The position numbers and the translations under genes were made by a program. The notes beneath the pieces are model-generated. The model searched no databases. It saw nothing but the letters and a program-made list of their open reading frames with translations, and had not been told where the DNA came from. From Wuchereria bancrofti (lineage: Eukaryota > Nematoda > Chromadorea > Rhabditida > Onchocercidae), in NCBI GenBank assembly GCA_005281725.1, contig SSBO01000003.1:395396-459395 (forward strand): 64,000 nt of DNA, read 5' to 3'. Each line of letters opens with the position of its first letter. Position 1 is the first letter of the stretch. Positions 50,006-61,000 of the stretch are shown here, piece after piece.

Positions 50006-50736
50006 AAATAGTTGTGTTCGTAATTAAATCGAGAGCCGAAACTGTTCATTCATATTCAAATAAACAATCAAATTCATCTATTTAAAAAAGAAAAAAAGCG
50101 AGCAGAAGATATTTAGACTCTAAAAAATTTTTTGCTCTATTATGTATGTGTGCAAAGACTTCACATCTTAATTGCATCATTTATAATATAAGCTTTGCTA
50201 ATGTCAGTTTTTTATCATACATCGATTTTGTCGATAGAATTTAATAGTACAGTGTGAAAATAAAATATGACATTTTGAATTTAATAAATTTTCGGTCCAA
50301 TGGTTTGGGCATTACAATCGATGTTAAAGTAAACTTTCCAAAATTAAAATTTTTCTGTTGTAGATCGTGCTGTTTTAAAATTAATGTATAGTGCTAAAGA
50401 AATATTAATGCCACTGACTACCGTTAGCTTATTGCAATTTAAAATGAGGGAAATAAATGGAAATAAAGATTCAGTTTTCATGTTTTGTTCCTAATCTGCA
50501 CCTCCACTTTATATGTAACTGTACCTCGATTGCAGTACGCTTCTCTTACTGATTTGAAACATCAATAGGGTGATTTGAGTGATAGTAAATAACTACTAAA
50601 GTGTCTGAAAAGCAAAAAAGAGAGTGGAAATAGATTTTCTCCAGTAGTTGGTCCTACATGATCAAGTCAGGTTTAATTAGCTAACAAATCAAAAAATTTT
50701 GGTGTTATCTTTGTTTCAGTTAAGTCATTGTCATTT
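50006..50736. other. Spacer between MRPL43 and the carnosine methyltransferase
   Basis: 731 bp with the MRPL43 AATAAA at 50059-50064 and otherwise AT-rich sequence. No coding signal seen. Confidence 0.5.
50059..50064 (+). promoter_or_regulatory. AATAAA poly(A) signal of MRPL43
   Basis: A canonical hexamer 54 bp after the stop. Confidence 0.5.
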
Positions 50737-53700
50737 ATGGACAAAGTCGAAGAATTGAAGCCGGAGGTTGAAGAGGTACTAGTTTTTTTTTCTTTTTTTT
50801 TTTACTTTGAAGGAACCGTAAGCTTGCAAGTAGCTTTGTAAGCAGTGAATTCTTTTCTTCATTGCATTCCTTCTGGCTAAAAAATGTTACAGAAATTTTT
50901 TTCAATAGACAAAATTTTATCAAGATGCATGTAAAATTTTAAAAACTTCTGAGTGTAGTCACTGCCAATATTTTATGAATATTTTTAAGTGATTTCATAT
51001 TAGTGATTTCTAATATTCTGCCTGCCATGTGAAGCATTAGTGCCTCAAAATGAATGATGGCATTAAATATGGACATTATCTGAACCCTTTACTGCACGGA
51101 TCGTATTGATATTTCATGCTGATAATGTAAATGAAATCCTTGATCTAATGTCTGCTTTTGGATTGATCATTTTATAACAGATTTCTTACTGTTGTATTGC
51201 ATTGCAGATTTCATGTGATGAAGTAGAAAATCGTGATGATATAGGTGAAGGAAGTACATCAGTTTCACAGAATGAACACGATGAAATTATTGCCACAGAG
51301 AAGGTTCTCAATGCAATGTTATTCTATCGCCGATATGGAATTACTAGGATTCAAATGAGTATCACTTCATATCAGTAGGTTTTCCAATTTTGTTAAGCTA
51401 TTTTAATTGAGACTTTGCCTATCTTTCGTAGTTTGTTGATGATTATTAAGTCCAATCCTTTTTCCTGGTTGTTGAATAGGCGAAATATTGTTACTCTCAT
51501 AGGAAATACCATAACAAAGCGCTTTATTTTGATTAGGTTTGGTTTTATTTTTGGTATGAATTACTATGAGCTTACTAATCATTAGAATAAAGGACTCATT
51601 AAAATCAGCTATCTTTTTTTTTTCTTAAACTGACATCAAGCAAAAGTATCTTAGTGATGAAATTTATTGACATATTATTTGTTGGATCTTTATTTTTAAT
51701 AGTTCGTCTTAGTTGTTTCTTACGTTTTGGTTTATAATTGTAGTTTTTTTTTTCAGAAAACTCTCAAAAGAGCAACAGGCGGCACTTTCTCCAGCATATC
51801 AATATCATCTTGTAAAAATGAAAGAATGCATTATTCACAATCAAAAGTAGAGATTTGTAAATTTTATAACTACTCTTAATGTTGTGAAGCAATTATCTTA
51901 TCTCATTCTTCCACTTTAAATTGATTTTTCAGCTTTGTTTTTTCTGAATCATTGCTAAATGATGTCATTGCTATTCAACATAAGGTTTCAAAAATCTCAC
52001 GTAATTATCAAATAATTTTTATTAAGTTATGCTTAAGGATGATTACTTATAGGGTGTTGAGGGAAATAATAGAATGCGGAGTAAGTATGTTTGGAGATGA
52101 TTTTGCTCTACGTGCTGCTGTTCAGATGACACAATTGAGACCATCCAGTGATCATTACATGTCGAAAGTGAGAAGTACCCTGAAACAAATTATGAGGGAT
52201 TGGAGTGGTGAAGGTATGATTAATATTGCTATTTTCCTTACTGCATTTTTCTTTTTTTTTCTTCACACTGTTTATTTCTTCAAAATTTGACTCATTGCTT
52301 TCATAAACCGTTGTGTAGGAAATTATAGTCTAATAGTGCATATATACACCAATTCAATTTTCAGTTGATTTAAAGAACTAACAGTTGTTACTTTAAATTA
52401 TTAGTGATAATTGATAAGTAACTACGCTTGCCGTTTAATGTGAAAAATTAACCCGAGCCGATTTGGTTTATTGTTTGTAACTGTGAACCTTTTTCATGAA
52501 GCTTTCGCTTGTTTCTTAGATATCACTTTGATAAGTTCAAAGGTATTGATTACCTTGAATTGAATTTACAGCTTACTGCATTGTCACACTATTTAAAAAA
52601 AGACAAACTTAGTTCTGTTTAAGGTAAAACTGAGCGGGAAAGTTGTTACAACGATACGATACAAATTTTACGTCAACTTTTTCCGGACAAAGAAAATCGA
52701 TCAACCATCGAAGTTCTGGTTCCGGGCGCTGGGCTAGGAAGATTAGTTTGGGAGCTTGTTGCAGAAGGATTCTCTGTCCAAGGAAATGAATTTTCGATTC
52801 TAATGTTGCTTACGTCAAATTTCATCTTGAATAAGTGCAAACAGGTATTTTCATTAATGTACAAACTTTTATCCAATTTTTTTTCGTTATTTTTATATTT
52901 TTTGTTGGGATATGTTTTGATTACTTCTAAAATTTATTGTCGATGACTTACATCCTAACTGAAATGCACCTTTTGGTATTTTAAAGTGTCTGTCTCTTAA
53001 TTTGCTTTCGAATTATATCTTCAAGTTTTTGCACAATTTTATTTTCCAGGCAAACGAATGTAAGATTTATCCTTTCGTGCTGGATACATGCAATAATTGG
53101 TCATACGCAGATCAGCTAAGACCAGTAAGCTTCCCAGATGTGTGTCCTGTTATGCCTGACGATGTAAGTTGCTATATGTTTCGAGTTTTGATTTACTTTA
53201 TGATTTAATCTTATTTAGTAATCTATGAGCTGCAAACTTTGATTCGTTTCTTTCACTTCACTTTTACAAAGGACAAGAAGACATTTGAGCTTCTTTCTTG
53301 CAAATGCTTATGATTTAGTTGTGTACTTTAAGTTATTCTCTTTTTTGTTAGAGACCAAATAAATTTTCAATGTGTGCTGGTGATTTCCTGGAAGCAATGA
53401 AAAATGATAAAGAGCGATGGGATGTTGTTATAACAGTCTTTTTTATCGATACTGCAATCAATGTGCTCGATTATATTGATACAATTCATAAGTAACATGC
53501 TTTTTCACTTTTATTCAAATTATTATGTCTGCTGAGAAATGGTAATTTTTTTCTGATGTATTGCGGAATTTTTGAAGGATATTGAAAAAAGGTGGTCTTT
53601 GGATCAATTTTGGACCACTTACCTTTCATTTTGCTGATGGAGAAGCTGAGGGTGCTATCGAACTACCATATGATTCAATTATTCAGTATATTACCAAGAA

Positions 53701-53926
53701 AAACTTTAGGTAATGATCCAATTCAGTTTTTTGCAAATATTCAAATTTTGGCGATTGCGAAGAAAGGTCTGCAGTCGAGTGCTTTCGGAAAATAAAATGT
53801 TTGATTTTCAGGTTTGAACGCGATGAACGAGCTAACAGATCAAATCCTGCATTATATGCTTGCAATCAGAAATCGATGTTATATTATCAATATAACTGTG
53901 GATTCTTTGTATGCACGAAATTATAG
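50737..53926 (+). CDS. carnmt1: Carnosine N-methyltransferase (N2227-like)
   Basis: Exons 50737-50775, 51208-51374, 51757-51846, 52053-52213, 52624-52844, 53050-53163, 53352-53491, 53578-53709 and 53812-53926 join in phase to 392 residues (human CARNMT1 409). SAM-binding motif I is VLVPGAGLGRLVWEL, followed by QGNEFSILMLLTSNFILNKC. Further blocks are ADQLRPVSFPDVCP, SMCAGDFLEAM, TVFFIDTAINVLDYIDTI and GGLWINFGPLTFHF, all closely matching the family, as is the WSGEGKTERESCY junction. The enzyme methylates carnosine to anserine using S-adenosylmethionine, and related histidine-containing peptides; substrate in this organism is unknown. The fourth exon has a competing upstream acceptor at 51933 that would add 40 residues in frame. 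An AATAAA lies at 54032. Confidence 0.93.
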
Positions 53927-55057
53927 CTTATATGAGAATTTAAAATGAAGCCATGAAAATTTAAATTTGAACTACTTTTCGGGATTACATCCAATGCAAT
54001 AGTAAGAAAGTGATGTAAATTGTTTCATTTTAATAAATTTGATTAACCAATAGTACTTTCATAAAATTTCATAAAACTTTCATAAAAGCTAGTTTCATAA
54101 AATTAGATATATGTCGCTAACATATTCTGCCAAAGTTATACTAACTCGTTCCATGATTTCTACTGTTATATTAAGCACTTTCTTTTTGAAATATTTCCTG
54201 CTGGGATCATCGGCATGGAAAAAGAATGGACAACAATTCTTTTGTCCTAAAATAAATTCCCTACAATTACAACTTGTAAGGAATACGTTTTTTTGCCAGT
54301 TATTACAATGAATGCTTTTTATGTTGAATAAATTTTTTGGTGATTTTTTCTATCATGACGAATAAGTCGCTTTCTTATAAATTCTTATATTCTAGATCTG
54401 CAATTAAATAAAGTAGTCGGTGTACTTTAGAAGTCCAGATTAGGTATGTTTTTTACTTGATATTTCATTAACGCTTGTTGCAGTTTAATCAATTGATCGC
54501 TGAATATATTCCAGTATGGAAAAATTTTGCTTCGATCAAGGGATATGTTCAAATGTTTAAAAGAATTGTTTGAATTTTTTTTACCACCTTGTCAATGAAT
54601 ACTATCTACTCTATTAGTGAACTTCCATATAAGGAATCTAATGTTCGTTTTAAACTTTTCAGCCTTTTATATTTTGAATTTTATATTTCCTATAAATCAT
54701 TGCATGAAGCGCAATTGTACAGTTTACATTTCAAGTTTTCTATTCGAAAATAATAGGTTCAAAGGTAGCTCTATAAGTCATTCATACTAATAGTCTGTAG
54801 CTGGAAATTTTCATATGATCACATTTTGAGTGATTTTTCATTCTCAGTTTATAGTTGCGAAGTGACGTATTTTCCTTAAATATGATAAGTTCGAAATGCA
54901 TTAATCGGATACTTCAATGTGGAACTCAATAATAATATTTTCTCACTAAGGAATAAGAAGTGAAGTAAAATGCAAAGAAATTTTCAGAATTTATAACGTT
55001 TTGGAAACTTTTTCGATGATCATTTGGGCCAAAGTTACTTAAGTTTTATACTTTTAG
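53927..55057. other. Region between CARNMT1 stop and first firm WDR59 exon
   Basis: 1.1 kb. Holds the CARNMT1 AATAAA (54032) and probably the WDR59 start. A candidate first exon is 54516-54554 (ATG to AAT, then GTTTAA), which is in phase with the exon at 55058 but has a weak donor. The open frame at 54111-54311 shows nothing recognisable. Confidence 0.45.
54032..54037 (+). promoter_or_regulatory. AATAAA poly(A) signal of CARNMT1
   Basis: A canonical hexamer about 105 bp after the stop. Confidence 0.45.
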
Positions 55058-58000
55058 GCAACTGTACTTGACAACGATTTTACCGAGAAATATATGTGCA
55101 TTGGATCGTAAGTTTCGAAGTTTTCGTATGTTACAAGACTTTTGAAATCTCATTTTGCAAATTCCCAAATTCTAAGACTACTGTGTATCTTATAGTCTGT
55201 GTTCTCGGGCATTGTGTTGAGGAAATTCTCTATAGCATTTAGTAAATAATAAAGATTCGATATTTGTTCTCTTATTATAGACCTGGATCCGTGTCAGTTG
55301 TGGAAAGCGAAAAATATTCAGCAATCCCACGAAATATCAGAACAAATCGACACAGTGCTCATATCATACGCTGGCAACGTTTTAACGATACTTCTGGTAG
55401 TCACATCATTTGCGTGGTAACTATTTGCAAAATGTTGAAATATATTGAAATGTTGAACTTTTTGTAATATCTTTTCCATTTTCAAAGTTGGAAATAATTT
55501 TTCTTTCTGTAAGTTCGCTTTTTCAGTCTACTCAATTTTTCGATATCTTTACTGTGAACTCTGATTGCTTGAATCTACTAGATTCTACTTGTGCTCATCC
55601 CTTCAATTTAACAGATGTTGATTGGTGTCCATATGATACTAATGCTATGGTATGTCTTCTTTTAGAAGAAATTTGTCTCTTTATTTGTTTTGAAAGTCTC
55701 TTTTTGAGATTCATATATAGATTTTATCTGAAATTTCTTATTCTTAGCTAATGTATATTCAGTTGTCATGTTCAGTCGACGATGCAGTGAAATGTTGGGA
55801 TTTACGAGATCTACGATGTCCTTGTCTGCAAATACAAACTATTGGTGGAGCAGAGCAGGCAAAATGGGCTCCATTATCAGTTAATTCACTGTGTACTTCG
55901 CATGGTACTGATCTACGGTTATGGGATAAACGAGTAAGTTAAAAGACTAAATATGTTAATGGTGAATGTAAACTCAATCTGTATGAATTGTATGCTTTAG
56001 CTACAAATGCATCATAGTCTTTGTAGTACTGTGCTAGATATGTTGATTTTGTTAGAGTTAAAGATAAAGGAAGATCTATTTATTTTTATTGATTTCATGG
56101 AACAAAATAGTTTGCAGCATAATGGATTAAAGAATAATAATATCATTTTACTAGTCATCCTTCATCCTGATTTTTTCAATTGTTTGATTTTAAGGAAAAA
56201 AGGAAAAAACGAAATGAAATATTGCTAAGGAAGGATATAGGGAAAAATTCTACCAATTAGTGAAATCCTAATTTACTTTTATAGAATATAAGTTTACCTG
56301 TACAAACTGTCTCAGCTCATATGCAAAAAATTTCTTGTGTTATGTGGCATCCTACAACCGCGACATGTTTTTTAACTGCTGGCCTGGACGGCTATATCAA
56401 AGTAATTTTTTTTTATTATTTTATGTGATCTTTGTTCAGAAGGAAATCTATGAGTCACTGAGTCGTTTGTTTTATTTTTGTCTACTGATTTCTATTCAGA
56501 CCCCAGTGAACCGAGCAGAAATATTAGCAGAAAATAGAATCATCTAATGCTGATAGTGTTGGGATTGGAGAAAAGATATTTAGTTTAGAATTCAAGGGGC
56601 TTTAATTTTGTTCACTATAATTGAGATGTGGAATAGCAGCGATTTGACTAAGCCGCGACACTCATTGGGGATGCTACCGGCTCCAATTTGGAAAATCAAG
56701 TTTTCGGTAAGCAAGATTAAATTTATTGAAAGATATCTACAAAACCAAATTGAATTGATAGAACAGCTTTAGTCTTTACATTATTAGATATATACAAGAT
56801 GTGAATAATTCTGTTTCTTAATTTTTCTATGTCCATTATGCTCGTCTCACAAATATATTTGAATTAATTTGAATGTTTTGCATATCTAGAGTGATGGAAA
56901 TGAGTTTGCATCAATACCATTGCCAATGTATGGGCAATTGGAGGAAAGTTGTGCATTAAGCTTATGGAAAACCAGTACTCTTGAAATCGTTCAAGTAATT
57001 GGAGTTAGTATTGAAACTTTTTTAAAATATTTTGTGTAATTGTCTAATTCTTTTCTCTATATTTATTACTGAGTCCATTTTTAGTCAATTAATATAGGAT
57101 ATAAAAAATGTTTAAGAAGTTTTCATAATTTTCAGTGTGAAGATGATGTTCTACTTGACCTGTGCTGGCAGAAATTTCACATGCAGAGGCAAACTTACAG
57201 TTGCTTATATTCAGCATCAAGATATGGCAAATTACGAAAATACAATCTGCCACTGTTTAAAGATTTAGTAATTATTGAAAATTTCGTTTTTCCTAGATAT
57301 TTCTATACTAATGAGAAATCGCTAAATGAATAGCAGAACTGTACTTTATTCATAATTTGTTACAGTCTGAAGAAGTAGTGGAAAAAAGTTGCTGTTCAAG
57401 AGTTGGTAGAAGTACCGAAAATGCATTTATTTTTGATGAAGAAATGGAAGAATCGAAAACAAAAACGCGAGCTTCGCTAGCAAATGCTAGTATGTTAAAT
57501 GCTATTTCTGGTGAAGATATATTTGTTGTTCTCATTATTGTATTAAGCATTCAAACACAAACAGTAAGTTTGTGTTTGAATGTCAAAAAATGAATCTTTG
57601 AGTTATTTCGGTTTTTGCACGACCACAATCACAAATTTTTTGCATTGAGAAACTGAGACGTTTTGAAAAATATTACTTGATGTTAGGCAATGAAGTTTCT
57701 TTTATAGGCAGCATCAGTAAACTGAATAAACGGTCATTAATGATGAATAAGATAGAAGTTATCGAGAATGGACTATGTTTAACGGTGCCTAGACAAGTAG
57801 ATGTTCTGAAAGCTGAATTGGTTCCTTTGAGATATATGTGCACTGAAGATTTAACCGTTCAACAAGTAAGTTACAGGTTTTTTTTCAGAATCAGCTTAAA
57901 ACTTTTCATGATATAATATTTAATTCTTACTGTTAACAGAAATGGTTTATTGGATATCGATTTATCTTTTTCTTCCCAGTTTAGTTGGACGACAAGCACA

Positions 58001-61000
58001 GTTTAATAACGTGGAGCAAAAATGCAGATTTAAAATTTCGAATTAAAGCTGCTTTGTCGTTGGAGGAGAGAATGGAAGGGTTCACACATGTAATTATTCG
58101 GATTATTAATGAAGGAAGTTATTTATCATTTAATGAAATGGAAACTATTCTTAAGGTGATTTCAGTTTTTTTATGAAAATATGAGAAGTTTCATGGGTTG
58201 ATTCTTGAATATTTGATCGATTTTAGCGATGTTCGTTATTTTGAAGGATAAAATACTCGAAGACATTTATAACTTCATTAAATGTCCTAAATATTGACCT
58301 GTCTCTATCAAGTGTGAGAGCATAAAAGAAAAAAGACTAGTTCACTCAGTCGAACTTCGTGTTTTCCAAAGTAAGCATTCAAAAACTCGCTTTGTGAGAG
58401 GCACAATATTGGCTTTTACAGAAATTATCGGATGAAATTTCAACCATGGATATATCTTTGGAGAAGGAACCAATTTTGCCTATTATCTTGCACAATTTGC
58501 TTAAAATAGTAGCTTCTATGGAGGTAATTTTCTTTCTGCTGAATTATAATGCTAAAAATCATTATGATACTTTCATTGTTACATTAGTACTAGAATTATG
58601 TCTTTTTTCGCTTTCTTGTTAAATTTAATTTGGGAAAAGTGTAAAGGGGAATGAAAGACGTGGAAAATATATGAATCTTTAAAATTATATTCCTTTATCT
58701 AATTAGCTATATATAGCCTTACATTTTTAAGACTCTCACTCCTCAATCTCTTGATATCCCACAACGCCCAGAAAATGTTGTTCAATTTTGTGACAGTGTT
58801 TCAAGTGAAAATGGCTCACATAGTGTCACGTTTGGAACCATTTCCTCTCCTCTACCAAAAAGGTAAATTTTGAGAATTATGCTATTATGCTATTCCATTA
58901 CTCTTTCAATTTATTAATCTTTTAAATTTGTCACTCAAACTTATCGATATTGTTAATCTTATTAATCTTGTTAATGTTTGCATTATTTTATATCATTTTC
59001 AAATATTAATATATAGCGAGGAGAGAAAGATCTTCATTTAGCTCAGAAACTATGCCAATTTTTTACAAATAGTAGTGTATTCAGTTCATTTTTCAGTACG
59101 CTATCATCACCATTACTTTCAACTTCATACGATCGTTGGATACCATCTCCTCGCACATGTGGAGCACGTTTTAATGGTTCAGGTTTGCTCTTTCTTTTTC
59201 GAAGAACATAATTTTTTTCAGTTGCATATTCTTATGGAAGTTATATTTTTAGAATTTCAGCTTTGATAAAAACAAATGTTTTGCTAAGAGATAGTTATTA
59301 ATATAATTTTGAAGGATTTCTGGTTATCTTCGGGCGAAATGAACTAGCGATGCGACGTATGCAGTCGAGTAAGAGTTCCTTTCAGGATGAATCACTCTGG
59401 CTTTCTGCAGAACGGATCACGCAGGCTTTAAAAGGCACTTCTTCGAAGGTTCTTTTATTTTCGGAATTTTTTTTTTTCTGACCTTTTCATTTCATGCATC
59501 ATTTGAAATCACTTTAGAAAGGTGCGCTCAGTTTTCTGGATGATGGACATGAAGTTGATGATGGACATATTAGTAGTACGCCACGTTCACTCGATGATTA
59601 CAAACATGAGTTGCTTTTGTGTGAGTTACTGTTTTTCATATATTTCTATTAAACTGGAATTATTTTGGAATTATTTTGAACTGAGTATTAAATATGTATG
59701 GAAACAAAGGACTTATGTAGTGTGTAGGATAGTTGTTGAATCTGTATATATTTGTGAAGAGTCTATCAGTTTTTCGAATTCATATTTGGATTTGTAAAAT
59801 GTTCTAATTTTTCGGATTTAAATTCAAATTTACTTGATTCTTGAACAATAATACATCATGCTAATTTTGAAAGTAAATTGCAGCTCTGGACGATATGCAT
59901 AGTCATTTGCAAAATTTCTGTGGTAACGAGAAATGTAATTCACCACTGTGCCAGTCGATCTCGAGCACTCCGTTTTTCTCCCGTAATATGGCCTTCTTTC
60001 ATCAAAAATTTGATATTGCAAACAGTGGAACATCTTCACTATTAGAAATGCGTACAAGTAATGTATGTTAAAATGTTTGTTAATAGTGAGACATTCCAAT
60101 AAAATGGATCAAATTATAATTCAAGAAATCACCGAGATAGAGTTATAGTTTGCAGTCATTGGCAATGTTGAGCAATATATGTAATAGTACGCAAAATATT
60201 CGTTCATTTCGTCGTCGAGGAAATTCAGGGACAAATGTTCTTGCTGACGGTAATTTTTGTTAGTACATTACTTCGAACAATATATTATTTTTGAAAGCAT
60301 TATTTATATATTAAATTGCCATTTTGTTATATATCCTTATCTTCGTTTTTTTTTTTTTAATTTTATTTTTAATTCAGTATTTTTCTTGTTGCAGATCATC
60401 ATCATCTGGATGGCTGTGCTGCAGTATCTGTGGTTGTTATTTATGATGTATCAGTGCTCATGTCAGTTAGCAAAGATCTTGCTCGTAAATACCGGTTAGT
60501 TCTTTTGTTTTTCAGTCATTTTATTGCGTCGATTAAATAATAATTTTGAAACCAAGTTAAAGAAATTTAATTTCTTCAAGAAAATTATATATATATATAT
60601 ATAAAATTAAGTAAGCCAAGTTAAAGAAATTTCTATTCCGACTCCTATTACTTCGAGGAAGCTTGCATGAAATTACTTTAGGTTTAAATAAGAATGTTTT
60701 AGCAATGACTGGTAAATATATTTAGGCTTATTGGTGCTAATGCGTTGGAATTGTGTTTATGGAATCGAAAAGTAGTGGAGGAAGTAGGACGCAAAGATTT
60801 GGAAAACATATGGCAAATTGTTGAGCTCTGCATACGAATGGGAAAATCAAGGTTAAATTTGTCTCACCTTGTCTTTTTTTATTGTATCGACCTTAATGAC
60901 CTTAATAAAAAGCCTTTTTGTTCTTGATATCCTGAAAGGACTTGCATCTAATGGGGATATTTCTAGGGATAATCATGTTTTCTTCTTTGAAGTTTCATAT

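Noticed and set aside
57366..57865. Possible nested gene or rearranged exons inside WDR59
   Set aside because: At first LITWSKNADLKFRI looked like a displaced WD40 blade. It aligns better with the RWD domain, and the two exons before it form the linker and RWD start, all in phase, so gene order is normal.
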